A DNA stretch of 64,000 nt from Acidocella sp. (GCA_031291755.1 JARLIK010000017.1:62001-126000), one strand, 5' to 3'; numbered from the stretch's first letter, positions 33,473-43,494 are shown. Numbers and translations: made by a program. Notes: generated by a model from the sequence alone, not told the origin.

Positions 33473-34843
33473 ATGTTCGACTCGCTGTCGGGCAAGTTTT
33501 CTGAGGTTTTTGACAGGCTCCGCCGCCGCGGGAGCTTGAGCGAAGCTGATGTGACCGAGGCGCTGCGGGAAATCCGGGTGGCGCTGCTGGATGCTGACGT
33601 CGCCCTTTCGGTGGTGAAGGACTTCATCAACGATGTCCGGGTGAAGGCGGTGGGCGCGGAAGTGCTGCGCTCGGTCTCGCCCGGGCAGATGGTGGTTAAA
33701 ATCGTCAATGACGCGCTGGTGGCCGCCCTCGGCGGGACCGCCGTGCCGATCAATCTGCTGGCCCCGGCGCCGATACCCATTCTGATGGTGGGGCTGCAAG
33801 GCTCGGGTAAAACCACCACATCCGGCAAGCTGGCTTTGCGGTTGCGCACCAAGGAGCGCAAAAAAGTGCTGCTGGCGAGCCTGGATACCCAGCGGCCGGC
33901 GGCGCAGTTGCAGTTGGAGCAGTTGGCGCAGCGGGCTGAGGTGGTGAGCCTGCCGATCATCGCCGGACAAACGCCGTTGCAAATCGCCCAGCGGGCGATG
34001 GATACGGCGCGGCGCGAAGTCTATGACGTGGTGATTTTGGATACCGCCGGGCGGCTGTCGATCGACATGGCGTTGATGGAGGAAGTCAAAGCCATCCGCC
34101 GGGCGGTGAACCCGGTGGAAACCCTGCTGGTGGTGGATGCCATGACAGGCCAGGACGCCGTGGCCACCGCCACCGCCTTCAACGAGGCGCTGGGCATTTC
34201 CGGCATCGTGATGACGCGCCTGGATGGTGATTCACGCGGCGGTGCGGCGCTCTCAATGCGGGCTGTGACCGGAGCACCCATTAAACTGGTTGGCACCGGC
34301 GAGAAGCTGGACGCGCTGGATAATTTCGACCCTGAGCGGGTGGCCGGGCGGATTCTCGGCATGGGCGATATCGTCGGGCTGGTGGAACGCGCGGCGGAGA
34401 ATATCGACCAGGCGGAAGCTGAGAAGCTGGCCAAGCGGATGGCCAAGGGCAAGTTCGACCTGGAAGATTATGCCAGCCAGCTTAAGCAGATTTCCAAAAT
34501 GGGCTCGATGTCGGGCATTTTGGGGATGCTGCCGGGTGTGGGCAAAATTAAAAAACAGATCGAGGATGCGAACCTTGATGTGACGATGTTCAAGCGTCAG
34601 GCCGCGATCATTGGTTCAATGACCAAGGCCGAGCGCAAGAACCCGGATTTGCTGAAGGCAAGCCGTAAGAAGCGGATTGCGGCAGGTTCGGGAACCTCCG
34701 TGCAGGATGTGAATAAATTGCTCAAGCAGTTTGATGACATGTCCACCATGATGAAGCGGATGAATAAAATGGGCGGCCAGGCTGCGATGATGCAGCAGAT
34801 GCAGGCCGCCATGAACCAAAAGGGCGGGCGTCGTCCGTTCTGA
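33473..34843 (+). CDS. ffh: Signal recognition particle GTPase Ffh
   Basis: Protein part of the SRP that targets inner-membrane proteins. N domain, then GTPase with VGLQGSGKTTTSGKLALRL (P-loop), LDTQRPAAQLQLEQL, DTAGRLSID and TRLDGDSRGGAALS; methionine-rich M domain at the end (MMKRMNKMGGQAAMMQQMQ). The ATG at 33473 (MFDSLSGKFS) gives 456 aa; the track adds six residues from a TTG. It heads the ffh-rpsP-rimM-trmD-rplS block. I saw no 4.5S RNA gene nearby. Confidence 0.96.
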   Translation: MFDSLSGKFSEVFDRLRRRGSLSEADVTEALREIRVALLDADVALSVVKDFINDVRVKAVGAEVLRSVSPGQMVVKIVNDALVAALGGTAVPINLLAPAPIPILMVGLQGSGKTTTSGKLALRLRTKERKKVLLASLDTQRPAAQLQLEQLAQRAEVVSLPIIAGQTPLQIAQRAMDTARREVYDVVILDTAGRLSIDMALMEEVKAIRRAVNPVETLLVVDAMTGQDAVATATAFNEALGISGIVMTRLDGDSRGGAALSMRAVTGAPIKLVGTGEKLDALDNFDPERVAGRILGMGDIVGLVERAAENIDQAEAEKLAKRMAKGKFDLEDYASQLKQISKMGSMSGILGMLPGVGKIKKQIEDANLDVTMFKRQAAIIGSMTKAERKNPDLLKASRKKRIAAGSGTSVQDVNKLLKQFDDMSTMMKRMNKMGGQAAMMQQMQAAMNQKGGRRPF

Positions 34844-34873
34844 AAACCTTTAACGTTTAACTGGAGAAAAACT

Positions 34874-35215
34874 ATGGCTGTAAAAATTCGTCTAGCGCGC
34901 GCTGGGGCTAAAAAGCGTCCGTTCTATCATATCGTGATCGCTGATGCGAACAGCCCGCGCGATGGCAAGTTCATCGAGCGCGTTGGCACCTATAACCCGA
35001 TGCTGCCGGCTGACCATGCTGACCGCGTGACCCTGGTGACCGAGCGTTTGACCCATTGGATTGCCAATGGCGCACAGGCGACCGACCGGGTGGCGCGTTT
35101 CCTCGGTAAGGCCGGGTTGATCAAGATGCCGGTGTATGCCGCGCAGCCGGTGCAGTCCGCGCCGAAGAAGAAGGCGCAGGAACGCGCTGCTGAACGCGCC
35201 AAGGCGGCTGCGTAA
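34874..35215 (+). CDS. rpsP: 30S ribosomal protein S16
   Basis: 113 aa beginning [20 protein letters not shown], with [21 protein letters not shown] as the S16 signature. The C-terminal tail is alanine/lysine rich, usual in alphaproteobacteria. CTGGAGAAAAAC precedes the ATG. It is followed by rimM after 8 bases. Confidence 0.97.
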   Translation: MAVKIRLARAGAKKRPFYHIVIADANSPRDGKFIERVGTYNPMLPADHADRVTLVTERLTHWIANGAQATDRVARFLGKAGLIKMPVYAAQPVQSAPKKKAQERAAERAKAAA

Positions 35216-35223
35216 AGCATAAA

Positions 35224-35736
35224 ATGAATGAGCGGTTGGTACTGATGGGCGTGATCGGCAAGCCACATGGCGTGCGGGGATTGGTGCGGGTGAATGCCTT
35301 CACTGAAGACCCGGCGGCATTGGCTGATTACGCGCCGCTGACTGACCGCACAGGCCGGAAATTCGCGCTGGAATGGGTGATGGAGAGTGTCGCCCAGCTT
35401 AGCGAGATAACCGGTGCCACCAAGCGCAAAATTGCCGACCGCAATGAGGCGGAACGTCTGACCAATATGGAACTATTCGCGCCACGCTCGGCCTTACCGG
35501 CAACTGATGAGGAGGAATTCTACCTCGCGGATTTGATCGGGATGACGGCGCTGGGGGCGGATGGGGAGAAATTGGGCAGCGTGGCGGCGGTGCATGATTA
35601 TGGTGGCGGTACGAGTTTGGAGATTTCTCCGGGTGCGCTGCTGGTGCCGTTCACCAAAGCCGCCGTGCCGGAAGTGAATATCGCCGCCGGGCATATTGTG
35701 GTGGTGCCGCCTGCTGAAGTGTTGGTGACACCATGA
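35224..35736 (+). CDS. rimM: Ribosome maturation factor RimM
   Basis: Helps late assembly of the 30S head. Both domains are visible: the RimM N-domain ([20 protein letters not shown]) and the PRC-barrel half ([19 protein letters not shown] ... [17 protein letters not shown]). 170 aa. Its stop overlaps the trmD start by 4 bases (ATGA). Confidence 0.95.
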   Translation: MNERLVLMGVIGKPHGVRGLVRVNAFTEDPAALADYAPLTDRTGRKFALEWVMESVAQLSEITGATKRKIADRNEAERLTNMELFAPRSALPATDEEEFYLADLIGMTALGADGEKLGSVAAVHDYGGGTSLEISPGALLVPFTKAAVPEVNIAAGHIVVVPPAEVLVTP

Positions 35737-36434
35737 CCTGGCGGGCGGATGTTCTCACCATTTTCCCCACTATGTTTCCGGGGCCGCTGGGTGAAAGTCT
35801 GGCGGGCAAAGCCCTGGAGGCTGGCACCTGGTCGATCAAAGCCACCGACATCCGGGATTTCGGCTTGGGTAAGCATCGCAGTGTTGACGACACCCCGTTT
35901 GGTGGTGGTGCTGGCATGGTGATGCGCCCTGATGTGCTGGATGCGGCGATTGCTTCAGTGGCGGATGAGCGCCCGTTGATTGTGCTCACCCCGCGCGGCG
36001 TGCCGCTGACCCAAAAACGGGTGGCGGAACTTAGCGCAGGGCCGGGCGTGATTTTGCTGTGCGGGCGGTTTGAGGGGATTGATCAACGTGTGATCGACGC
36101 CCGCAACGCCGAGGAAATCTCAATCGGAGACTATGTGCTCTCAGGTGGTGAAATCGCCGCCCTCGCCCTGCTGGACGCCGCCGTGCGGCTGCTGCCCGGC
36201 GTGATGGGGACAGCCGCCAGCGCCGATGAGGAAAGCTTTGCCACCAATCTGCTTGAATACCCCCACTACACCCGCCCGGCCGTCTGGGCGGACCGGGCCG
36301 TGCCGGAAACCCTCACTTCCGGCAACCACCAGGCCATCGCCGCCTGGCGCCACGCCGCCGCCGCCGACATCACCAAAAACCGCAGACCCGACCTTTATAA
36401 CCAATATGTTGCATCCGGGGCGCAAGCCCCCTAA
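35733..36434 (+). CDS. trmD: tRNA (guanine-N1-)-methyltransferase TrmD
   Basis: Makes m1G37 in tRNAs to prevent frameshifting. SPOUT trefoil-knot motifs: [34 protein letters not shown] and [20 protein letters not shown]; the C-terminal part [17 protein letters not shown]-x-GNH is complete. 233 aa. Coupled to rimM; rplS follows after 27 bases. Confidence 0.97.
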   Translation: MTWRADVLTIFPTMFPGPLGESLAGKALEAGTWSIKATDIRDFGLGKHRSVDDTPFGGGAGMVMRPDVLDAAIASVADERPLIVLTPRGVPLTQKRVAELSAGPGVILLCGRFEGIDQRVIDARNAEEISIGDYVLSGGEIAALALLDAAVRLLPGVMGTAASADEESFATNLLEYPHYTRPAVWADRAVPETLTSGNHQAIAAWRHAAAADITKNRRPDLYNQYVASGAQAP

Positions 36435-36461
36435 ACACCTCGCCGAAAAGGACCTCTCACT

Positions 36462-36845
36462 ATGAACATCATCCAAACCATCAACGCCGAGCAAATCGCG
36501 AAGCTGACCGAAGGCAAACCAATCCCCACCTTCGCCCCCGGCGATACGCTGCGCGTGTCCGTCAAGGTGAAGGAAGGCGAACGCTCGCGTATCCAGGCCT
36601 TTGAAGGTGTGTGCATCGCCCGCTCCAACCGCGGCATCAACTCCTCCTTCACCGTGCGGAAAATCTCCTACGGCGAAGGCGTGGAACGTATCTTCCAGCT
36701 GTACGCCCCCACCATCTCGGAAATCCACGTCATGCGCCGTGGCGACGTGCGCCGCGCCAAACTCTACTACCTCCGCGGCCGTCGCGGTAAGTCCGCCCGT
36801 ATCGCCGAAAAAGCCCGCGAAGTTGAAGCGCCGGCTGCTGAGTAA
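36462..36845 (+). CDS. rplS: 50S ribosomal protein L19
   Basis: 127 aa with [38 protein letters not shown] and the L19 signature [19 protein letters not shown]. It ends the rpsP operon; repeats and a strong hairpin terminator follow directly. Confidence 0.97.
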   Translation: MNIIQTINAEQIAKLTEGKPIPTFAPGDTLRVSVKVKEGERSRIQAFEGVCIARSNRGINSSFTVRKISYGEGVERIFQLYAPTISEIHVMRRGDVRRAKLYYLRGRRGKSARIAEKAREVEAPAAE

Positions 36846-36853
36846 GGCAAGAC

Positions 36854-36900
36854 CCAGGGGGCTTTGCCCCCTGGACCCCCACTAAGGGCTTAGCCCTTAG
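36854..36900. repeat. Double-hairpin palindromic repeat (same family as 9710)
   Basis: CCAGGGGGCTTTGCCCCCTG(G) at 36854-36874 and CTAAGGGCTTAGCCCTTAG at 36882-36900, joined by ACCCCCA. The order, spacing and second palindrome match the module at 9710-9757. Confidence 0.8.
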
Positions 36901-36910
36901 AACCTATTAG

Positions 36911-36973
36911 GAATAAGAAAAGGGGGCGCTCAGCGGTGTTGGAAACACCTCGGGCGCCCCCTTTTCTTATTCC
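36911..36973. terminator. Strong bidirectional hairpin terminator
   Basis: A very long stem: GAATAAGAAAAGGGGGCGC pairs with GCGCCCCCTTTTCTTATTC, with an inner small hairpin GGTGT-TGGAA-ACACC in the loop. The arms contain runs of A on the left and T on the right, so it can end transcription in both directions. On the plus strand it ends the rplS operon before leuC. Confidence 0.8.
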
Positions 36974-36986
36974 CAACTAACGGATT

Positions 36987-37033
36987 CCAAAGGCTCAGCC
37001 TTTGGCGGGGTTCCAAGGGGCAGAGCCCCTTGG
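36987..37033. repeat. Palindromic repeat pair flanking the terminator
   Basis: CCAAAGGCTCAGCCTTTGG (36987-37005) and CCAAGGGGCAGAGCCCCTTG(G) (37013-37033), joined by CGGGGTT. These look like the same repeat family as the copy at 36854, placed on the other side of the terminator in inverse order, so the whole 180-base spacer is made of nested hairpins. Confidence 0.75.
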
Positions 37034-37057
37034 TCTTCCTTAACTAAGGAGACGGCG

Positions 37058-38464
37058 ATGTCAGCTTCACGGACTTTGTTCGACAAGATTTGGGATGCGC
37101 ATGTGGTGGACCGGATGGGGGACGGGACATGCGTGCTCTATATTGACCGGCATTTGGTGCATGAGGTGACGTCTCCGCAGGCGTTTGAGGGGTTGCGTCT
37201 GGCGGGGCGGAAGGTTCGCCGGGTGGATGCGACGATTGCGGTGGTGGACCATAATATTCCGACCGAGGACCGGCGCAGCGGGATTAACGAGCCTGAGAGC
37301 AAGCTGCAGATTGAGACGCTGGAGAAGAATGTCGCGGATTTTGGCGTGCCGTATTTTCCGGTGCTGGATGACCGTCAGGGGATTGTGCATGTGATTGGGC
37401 CTGAGCAGGGGATTAGCCTGCCGGGGATGACGATTGTGTGTGGGGATTCTCATACCAGCACGCATGGCGCCATGGGCGCGCTGGCGTTTGGGATTGGGAC
37501 TTCGGAAGTTGAGCATGTGCTGGCGACGCAGACTTTGTTGCAGAAGCCGGCGTTGAACATGCTGGTGCGGGTTGATGGCGCAGTGGGGCCGGGTGTGACG
37601 GCCAAGGATATTATTCTGGCGGTGATTGGCGAGATTGGCACCGCCGGCGGCAATGGCCATGTGATTGAGTATGCCGGTGAGGCGATACGGGCACTGGACA
37701 TGGCGGGCCGGATGACGGTTTGCAACATGAGCATCGAGGCGGGGGCGCGGGCTGGATTGATTGCGCCGGATGATGTGACGTTTGAGTATATCAAAGGCCG
37801 CCCGTATGCGCCGAAGGGCGATGATTTTGCAAAGGCCGTGGCATATTGGCGCACGTTGCCGAGCGATGACGGTGCCAAGTACGATAAAACCGTGGTGCTG
37901 GACGCCGCTTCGATTATGCCACAGGTGAGTTGGGGCACGAGCCCAGAGGCGGTGCTGCCAATTTCCGGCGTGGTGCCTGATCCGGCTTCGGAGCCTGATG
38001 AGGCCAAGCGCGCGCAGATGCAGCGGATGCTGGATTATATGGGGCTGACCGCTGGGCAGAAGCTGGCGGGCACCAAGGTTGACGTGGTGTTTATCGGCTC
38101 CTGCACCAATTCGCGCATCGAGGATTTGAGGGCGGCGGCGGCTGTTGCGGCGGGTAAGCATGTGGCTGCGGGCGTGCGGGCGTTGGTAGTGCCGGGTTCG
38201 GGGTTGATTAAGAAGCAGGCCGAATCTGAAGGTTTGGACAAGGTGTTTTTGGATGCCGGGTTTGAGTGGCGGGAGGCTGGGTGCTCGATGTGTCTGGGGA
38301 TGAACCCCGATAAACTGACACCGGGGCAGCGTTGCGCCAGTACCTCGAACCGCAATTTTGAAGGCCGGCAGGGGCCGGGTGGGCGCACGCATTTGCTCTC
38401 CCCTGCGATGGCGGCGGCGGCGGCGGTGACGGGCGTGCTCACTGATGTGCGGGAGCTGGCATAA
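37058..38464 (+). CDS. leuC: 3-isopropylmalate dehydratase large subunit
   Basis: Aconitase-family enzyme isomerising 2- to 3-isopropylmalate in leucine synthesis, working with LeuD. The 4Fe-4S ligands are the cysteines in [13 protein letters not shown] and [12 protein letters not shown]. Other signatures: [20 protein letters not shown] and [20 protein letters not shown]. 468 aa. AAGGAGA lies 8 bases before the ATG. No leader peptide with leucine codons is visible in the spacer. Confidence 0.97.
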   Translation: MSASRTLFDKIWDAHVVDRMGDGTCVLYIDRHLVHEVTSPQAFEGLRLAGRKVRRVDATIAVVDHNIPTEDRRSGINEPESKLQIETLEKNVADFGVPYFPVLDDRQGIVHVIGPEQGISLPGMTIVCGDSHTSTHGAMGALAFGIGTSEVEHVLATQTLLQKPALNMLVRVDGAVGPGVTAKDIILAVIGEIGTAGGNGHVIEYAGEAIRALDMAGRMTVCNMSIEAGARAGLIAPDDVTFEYIKGRPYAPKGDDFAKAVAYWRTLPSDDGAKYDKTVVLDAASIMPQVSWGTSPEAVLPISGVVPDPASEPDEAKRAQMQRMLDYMGLTAGQKLAGTKVDVVFIGSCTNSRIEDLRAAAAVAAGKHVAAGVRALVVPGSGLIKKQAESEGLDKVFLDAGFEWREAGCSMCLGMNPDKLTPGQRCASTSNRNFEGRQGPGGRTHLLSPAMAAAAAVTGVLTDVRELA

Positions 38465-39078
38465 TGGATAAATTTACCGTTTTAACCGGTGCCGCAGCAC
38501 CTTTGAATATGGCGAATGTCGATACTGACAAGATTATTCCGGCGCGGTTTTTGAAAACCATCAAGCGCACCGGGTTGGGCAAGGATTTATTCTCCAACCT
38601 GCGTTATAACGATGATGGTTCGGAGAAGCCGGATTTCGTGCTGAACCAGCCGAAGTACCGCAAGGCCGAGATTTTGGTGGCGGGTGAGAATTTTGGCTGT
38701 GGCTCCTCGCGCGAGCACGCGCCGTGGGCGCTGCTGGATTTTGGCATCCGCTGCGTGATCGCACCCAGCTTTGCCGATATTTTCCATGGCAATTGCTTCA
38801 AGAACGGCATTCTGCCGGTGGTGCTGCCCGCCGAAGCTTGCGAGCAACTGATGGCCGATGCAGCCCTTGGCACCAATGCGCGGCTGACGGTGGATTTGGC
38901 GCGCCAGGTGGTGGTGCGCCCCGACGGCCAGGAAATTCATTTCGAGGTTGATGCATTCCGCAAGCATTGTTTGCTGAACGGGCTGGATGATATCGGCCTG
39001 ACATTGGAGCATGTGGCGGCGATTGACACTTACGAGAAAAACGAACCGGCCTGGATGCCGGTGATTGCGGGAGTTTAA
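38464..39078 (+). CDS. leuD: 3-isopropylmalate dehydratase small subunit
   Basis: Swivel-domain partner of Leu[21 protein letters not shown] at the start, then the core [20 protein letters not shown] and [19 protein letters not shown]. 204 aa. Its ATG shares one base with the leuC stop (TAATG), as does its stop with leuB. Confidence 0.97.
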   Translation: MDKFTVLTGAAAPLNMANVDTDKIIPARFLKTIKRTGLGKDLFSNLRYNDDGSEKPDFVLNQPKYRKAEILVAGENFGCGSSREHAPWALLDFGIRCVIAPSFADIFHGNCFKNGILPVVLPAEACEQLMADAALGTNARLTVDLARQVVVRPDGQEIHFEVDAFRKHCLLNGLDDIGLTLEHVAAIDTYEKNEPAWMPVIAGV

Positions 39079-40193
39079 TGTCTATGATTGCGAATAAAAC
39101 GATTCTCATGCTGCCGGGTGACGGCATTGGCCCGGAAGTGATGGCGCAGGCCAAGCGCGTGCTGGGCTGGTTGCAGGAGACCAAGCGGGCCAGTTTTGAG
39201 ATCACCGAAGACCTCGTGGGCGGTGCTGCGGTGGATGTGCATGGCGTGCCGATCACCGAAGCCACCATGGAAAAAGCGCTCTCAGTTGATGCGGTGCTGT
39301 TTGGCGCAGTCGGCGGCCCGCAATATGATAAATTGAGCTTTGATATCCGCCCGGAAGCCGCGTTGCTGCGGCTGCGCAAAGATTTAGGTGTGTTCGCCAA
39401 TTTGCGCCCCGCCAAAGTGTTTGACGCGCTGGTGGATTCCAGCTCGTTGAAGCCCGAACTGGTGCGCGGGCTCGATATCATGATCGTGCGCGAATGCATC
39501 GGCGGCGTGTATTTCGGCGAGCCGCGCGGCATTGAAACATTGCCGGATGGCAGCAAGCGCGGTGTGAACACCGAAGTTTACACCACGATGGAAATTGAGC
39601 GTGTCGGCCGGGTGGCGTTTGAACTCGCCCGCAAGCGCAACAATATCGTCTGCAGCGTGGAAAAAGCCAATGTGATGGAAAGCGGGCTGCTGTGGCGCCA
39701 GACCATGCAGGCTTTGCGCGATGCCGAATATCCGGATGTAACGCTCAGCCATATGTATGCCGATAATTGCGCGATGCAGCTGGCCAAAAACCCCAAGCAG
39801 TTTGACGTGATCGTCACCGGCAATCTGTTCGGCGATATTTTATCCGACCTCGCCGCCATGCTCACCGGCTCGCTCGGCATGCTGCCCTCGGCCACTTTGG
39901 GCGCGGTGGATGCCTCAGGCCGCCGCCATGCGTTCTATGAGCCGATCCACGGGAGCGCACCGGATATCGCCGGCAAGGGCCTGGCCAATCCGCTGGCGCA
40001 AATCCTCAGCCTGGCGTTGCTGTTGCGCTATTCGTTCGACATGGAGGAGGATGCCGCCGCGATCGAGGCGGCGGTGGAACGGGTGCTGGCCACCGGTGGC
40101 CGCACCGCTGACATCCCCGCCGAGGGCCGCCCGCGCCTCAGCACATCGCAAATGGGTGACGCTTTACTGGCGGAATTGGCCAAAGCCGCCTGA
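39078..40193 (+). CDS. leuB: 3-isopropylmalate dehydrogenase
   Basis: NAD-dependent oxidation of 3-isopropylmalate. [18 protein letters not shown] at the N-terminus; the substrate/metal site [15 protein letters not shown] and [12 protein letters not shown] site [20 protein letters not shown]. 371 aa from the ATG at 39078, overlapping leuD by one base; an in-frame ATG at 39084 is possible. It ends the leu operon 66 bases before tRNA-Arg. Confidence 0.97.
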   Translation: MSMIANKTILMLPGDGIGPEVMAQAKRVLGWLQETKRASFEITEDLVGGAAVDVHGVPITEATMEKALSVDAVLFGAVGGPQYDKLSFDIRPEAALLRLRKDLGVFANLRPAKVFDALVDSSSLKPELVRGLDIMIVRECIGGVYFGEPRGIETLPDGSKRGVNTEVYTTMEIERVGRVAFELARKRNNIVCSVEKANVMESGLLWRQTMQALRDAEYPDVTLSHMYADNCAMQLAKNPKQFDVIVTGNLFGDILSDLAAMLTGSLGMLPSATLGAVDASGRRHAFYEPIHGSAPDIAGKGLANPLAQILSLALLLRYSFDMEEDAAAIEAAVERVLATGGRTADIPAEGRPRLSTSQMGDALLAELAKAA

Positions 40194-40259
40194 GTGGCGG
40201 GTATGTAAGCCTCGCATATTGCCGTATGATGTCGCTTCGGCTACATCACGCGGCGTGCT

Positions 40260-40336
40260 GCACCCGTAGCTCAATTGGATAGAGCACCAGACTACGAATC
40301 TGGGGGTTAGGGGTTCGACTCCCTTCGGGTGCGCCA
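40260..40336 (+). tRNA. tRNA-Arg (anticodon ACG)
   Basis: A 77-base cloverleaf with encoded CCA. Acceptor arms GCACCCG/CGGGTGC, anticodon arm CCAGA-CTACGAA-TCTGG with ACG at positions 34-36 (read as ICG after editing), T-loop GGTTCGACTCC. The A34 will need TadA. No integrase or attL-like repeat was seen at its 3' end. Confidence 0.96.
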
Positions 40337-40471
40337 TTTTATTTCCCATGAACAGAATTTTGCGGCCATTTGCCATCAGGGTAAGTGGCCGTTTTGTTTG
40401 GCTTTGAGATAGATCAAAGCCCTCCATGCCTGTCTCTGTTTTGTGGAGTGTCCTGCAAGACGAGAGTGAAT

Positions 40472-40858
40472 ATGACCGCTGAGACCGTGACTCCCTATGA
40501 AAAAATCGGCGGGGCTGCTGCCGTGCGGCGGTTGGCCGAGGCGTTTTACGATGTGATGGACACGCCGGAATATACACAATTGCGGGCCATGCATGAGCCA
40601 GACCTGGGGCCGACGCGCGAAGCGCTGGCGGGGTTTTTAACGGCCTGGCTGGGCGGGCCGCGTGACTGGATCACCAGCCAGGGCGGGTTCTGCGTCATGT
40701 CCCGCCACGCCGGCATGGGCATTACAGAAGGCACCAGGGCGCAATGGATGGCGGCGATGCAATGCGCTTTGGCGCAGGCCGAAATTGCGCCGCCATGGGC
40801 GGATAAAATGATGCAGGCGCTGGAGCCTGTCTCGCGCGCCATGCTGCGGCGCAGATAA
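40472..40858 (+). CDS. Group II truncated haemoglobin
   Basis: 128 aa globin of the trHbO/YjbI type: TPYEKIGGAAAVRRLAEAFYD, then FLTAWLGGPRDWI and the proximal helix region MSRHAGMGITEGTRAQWM, where the His in RHA is the heme ligand and the Trp that follows is the group II G8 position. Likely binds O2 or NO. The track start lies 87 bases upstream near the tRNA; the ATG at 40472 fits the family. Confidence 0.9.
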   Translation: MTAETVTPYEKIGGAAAVRRLAEAFYDVMDTPEYTQLRAMHEPDLGPTREALAGFLTAWLGGPRDWITSQGGFCVMSRHAGMGITEGTRAQWMAAMQCALAQAEIAPPWADKMMQALEPVSRAMLRRR

Positions 40859-40909
40859 TTATTTCATTACGGTCTTTTCAGGAGGCCCACTTCGCCGCAG
40901 TGTAAGCGC

Positions 40910-42229
40910 ATGGTGATGGCGCGCTCGGCTCAGTTTGACGCGGTGGTGATCGGGTGTGGCACCATCGGCGCGGCGGTAGGGGTGGCGCTGGCAAGTGCTG
41001 GCTGGGCAGTCGCACTCTATGATGCTGATCCTCGGCGCCGGGCCACATTGCGGGAAGGCGGCGGGTTCCATGAGGCGGCGCTGGCGGGCGCGATTTCCGA
41101 GGCGATGACAACCGGGCACTTGCAGGTGGTTGACCAGCTTGTGCGGCAACCGGGGGCTGCAAAGTTTATCATTTGCACGCCCACGCCGGTAGCTGCCGAT
41201 GGTGGCTTTGACCGCGCTCCGCTGGAGCGGGTGACCGATGACATTGCAGCGGTGGCGCAGGATGGCGATGCGGTGCTCGTGCGCTCAACCGTGCCGGTGG
41301 GCACCACGCGCGCCCTGGCGGAACGCTTGCGTGGGCGCGGGCGAAATTTGCATTTTGCCGCGGTGCCGGATCGTTCAGTAGAAGGCCGCAGCTTTGCTGA
41401 CCAGTTTAGCGTGCCACATTTGATCGGCGGGGTGGATGCGGGCTCGGCGATGTCTGCAAAAACCTTGCTGACGCGGCTTGGGCCGGTGGTTGATTTAGGC
41501 GTGGCCGAAGCCGCGGAGGCGGCCAAGCTATTTGCCAATGGCTGGCGGGCGGCGCTGTTTGCGCTTTCCAACGCCATGGCTTCGGTGTGCGAGACGCATG
41601 GGCTGGATGTGCGTGAGATATTTGCAGGCGCGGCCAAGAATTATCCGCGTTTCGCGCCGCCGCGCCCAGGGCCGGTGGCGGGGCCTTGTTTGCCGAAGGA
41701 TTTGCAATTGCTGGCCGCCAGCGTGCCGGGGGAGGCAGGTGTTTTGTTGCGCGGCGTGATGATGAGCGAATCGCAAATTATGTTGCGGATAACGGATACA
41801 TTGGCAACGCATCTGGCAGGCCGCCCGGGCGCAAAAATTGCCTTGCTGGGCATCGCCTTTAAGGGCCAGCCGGAAGTGGATGATGCGCGAGGCGGGGTGG
41901 CGCTGGCGCTGGCGGCGCGGCTGCAAGCCGCCATGCCGGGGGCTGAGCTGGTGGGCTGGGATGCCGCGATGCCACCCGGCCAGACTGCAAAGCTCGGCAT
42001 CAAGCCTGCGGAAACATTATGGGCGGCGGCAGCGGCGGCCGATATTGTGGTGCTGTGCAATGATCATCCGGTGTTTGCCCAAACCGATGCCGCACGGCTG
42101 GCGCACAGCATGGCCGCGGGCGGGTTGATTTATGACGTGGCCGGCGGTGCGGCGCAGTGGCCGCATGAGCTGCCTAATAATGTAACACTGCGGGTGTTTG
42201 GCCGCGGGGTGGCACACCATGCCGAGTAG
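40910..42229 (+). CDS. UDP-sugar (WecC/UgdA-family) 6-dehydrogenase
   Basis: 439 aa four-electron nucleotide-sugar dehydrogenase. Rossmann start AVVIGCGTIGAAVGVALASAG; the middle domain has KLFANGWRAALFALSNAMAS; the catalytic cysteine is in VAGPCLPKDLQLL; the C-terminal domain starts KIALLGIAFKGQPEVDDARG. The GCGTIG variant of the usual GxGYxG motif and the short tail point to UDP-N-acetylmannosamine/GlcNAc dehydrogenase relatives rather than UDP-glucose dehydrogenase, but the substrate cannot be fixed. It overlaps the next gene by 11 bases. Confidence 0.85.
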   Translation: MVMARSAQFDAVVIGCGTIGAAVGVALASAGWAVALYDADPRRRATLREGGGFHEAALAGAISEAMTTGHLQVVDQLVRQPGAAKFIICTPTPVAADGGFDRAPLERVTDDIAAVAQDGDAVLVRSTVPVGTTRALAERLRGRGRNLHFAAVPDRSVEGRSFADQFSVPHLIGGVDAGSAMSAKTLLTRLGPVVDLGVAEAAEAAKLFANGWRAALFALSNAMASVCETHGLDVREIFAGAAKNYPRFAPPRPGPVAGPCLPKDLQLLAASVPGEAGVLLRGVMMSESQIMLRITDTLATHLAGRPGAKIALLGIAFKGQPEVDDARGGVALALAARLQAAMPGAELVGWDAAMPPGQTAKLGIKPAETLWAAAAAADIVVLCNDHPVFAQTDAARLAHSMAAGGLIYDVAGGAAQWPHELPNNVTLRVFGRGVAHHAE

Positions 42230-43064
42230 GCGCGGGTCTGATACCATCGTGATTCAAACCTTCCGGCAGCATGATATTCCGCCCTGGATCGCGCGGTGCC
42301 TCGCCAGTGTACGCGCGTGGGCACTGCTGCACGGGCATGATTATGTGCTGGCAGGTGATGAGTTTTTTGAATTATGCGGGCCGGAATATCTGGCGCGGGG
42401 TAAAAAAAATCCGCAGGCAATAACCAATCTGGCGCGGCTGGTGGCCACCCGCCAGCGGCTGGATGAAGGCTATCAGAAGGTGATCTGGCTGGATGCCGAT
42501 ACGCTGGTGTTTGACCCCGAACGGCTGGTGCTGGATTTTCCGGCGGATCAATTGAAAGTTGGTTACGCCTTTGGCCGCGAAATGTGGTTGCGGCAGCATT
42601 CGCTACATGAATTGCAAATATCGCCGCCGATGCCGCATAATGCCGCCACCTATTTCACCCCGGCGGCGGTGGATTTGGATATGCTGATCGATCTGATCCG
42701 CCATATTGATGCGCAGCGCCAACTGGTGAGTAACTTCCAGGTGGGCGTGCGGCTACTGAAGGGTTTGCAATATTCGCTGATGTTTCCAACATTTTCGCAT
42801 TGCGCAATGTTTTCACCGGCGCTGCTGGGATATCTGGCGGCGCAGAATCCGCAGGCGCTGGCGATTTACGGCAGAGCGTTCAAATTTCAGTCCTGCGCCG
42901 GGAATTTATGTCTCTCAGTGAAAGGCGAATTACCGCTGCCCCTGCTCAACCGGGCGATGGACATACTGCTGACAAGCCGGGGTGAGGCGCTGAATCGTTA
43001 CGCCGCCGAACCACGGCTGGATTTAACGCCGTATGATGAGGTGCTGGACGAGTCCCACGGCTAA
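42219..43064 (+). CDS. Putative glycosyltransferase-like protein (GT-A DxD type)
   Basis: 281 aa beginning MPSRRGSDTIVIQTFRQHDI. A DxD-type motif sits in KVIWLDADTLVFDPERLVLD, with a Rossmann-like start and LARLVATRQRL ahead of it, as in GT-A enzymes of the GMA12/MNN10 or GT8-like groups. No closer family is recognised. Overlap with the nucleotide-sugar dehydrogenase suggests that both act on a surface glycan (inference). Its stop overlaps the convergent GNAT gene by 4 bases. Confidence 0.6.
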   Translation: MPSRRGSDTIVIQTFRQHDIPPWIARCLASVRAWALLHGHDYVLAGDEFFELCGPEYLARGKKNPQAITNLARLVATRQRLDEGYQKVIWLDADTLVFDPERLVLDFPADQLKVGYAFGREMWLRQHSLHELQISPPMPHNAATYFTPAAVDLDMLIDLIRHIDAQRQLVSNFQVGVRLLKGLQYSLMFPTFSHCAMFSPALLGYLAAQNPQALAIYGRAFKFQSCAGNLCLSVKGELPLPLLNRAMDILLTSRGEALNRYAAEPRLDLTPYDEVLDESHG

Positions 43065-43492
43065 GCAAACGGCTTACGCAGGAAAATCCGCCGGGCATTG
43101 TTGGGGTAGTTGGGCAGCTCACCGAAACTCTCAAAGCCGTGGCGTAAATAAAACGCCAGGGCTTCGGGGTTCAACGTATCAAGCCAGAGGCCGGTGCAGC
43201 CGCGCTGTTTCGCCTCGGCCTCGGCGCTGGCGAGCAGCAAATGGCCAAGCCCCTGGCCGCGCCGCGCCTGGGGCACAAACAGCAATTCGATGAACAGCCA
43301 ATTTTGCCAGCTCCGCCCCACCAGCCCGCCCTGCCACGCGCCAGCATCATCGCGCAGCATGATCGCGAGCGGCAGGCTGCTGACCGGCGGCAGAAAATCC
43401 GCATGGTGAGCGGTAATGCCGTCAACGAGGTAATTGCGGAACTCAACATCCGGCGTGGTGGTGAGGCTGAGCGTGAGGCCGGGCGGCAGCAT
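43061..43492 (-). CDS. GNAT-family N-acetyltransferase
   Basis: 143 aa with the acetyl-CoA motif LFVPQARRGQGLGHLLLASA (Q/RxxGxG/A) and the closing LNPEALAFYLRHGFESFGEL. Substrate unknown. It is followed directly by no other gene; the deacetylase lies 2 bases upstream on the same strand. Confidence 0.88.
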   Translation of the reverse strand: MLPPGLTLSLTTTPDVEFRNYLVDGITAHHADFLPPVSSLPLAIMLRDDAGAWQGGLVGRSWQNWLFIELLFVPQARRGQGLGHLLLASAEAEAKQRGCTGLWLDTLNPEALAFYLRHGFESFGELPNYPNNARRIFLRKPFA

Positions 43493-43494
43493 CT

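Noticed and set aside
36846-37057. Possible leucine leader-peptide attenuator before leuC
   Set aside because: The spacer has hairpins but no short frame with a run of Leu codons; the hairpins belong to a repeat family seen elsewhere.
37067-38392. 441 aa minus-strand ORF opposite leuC
   Set aside because: Antisense shadow; the plus strand carries all Fe-S ligands and motifs of LeuC.
40200-40340. tRNA-Arg as an integration site for a mobile element
   Set aside because: No integrase gene and no direct repeat of the tRNA 3' end was found within the following region; genes after it look like ordinary chromosome.
40164-40577. Minus-strand ORF containing HPKGVEPLTPRFVV
   Set aside because: This peptide is the well-known false translation of the antisense strand of a tRNA gene; it spans tRNA-Arg at 40260-40336.
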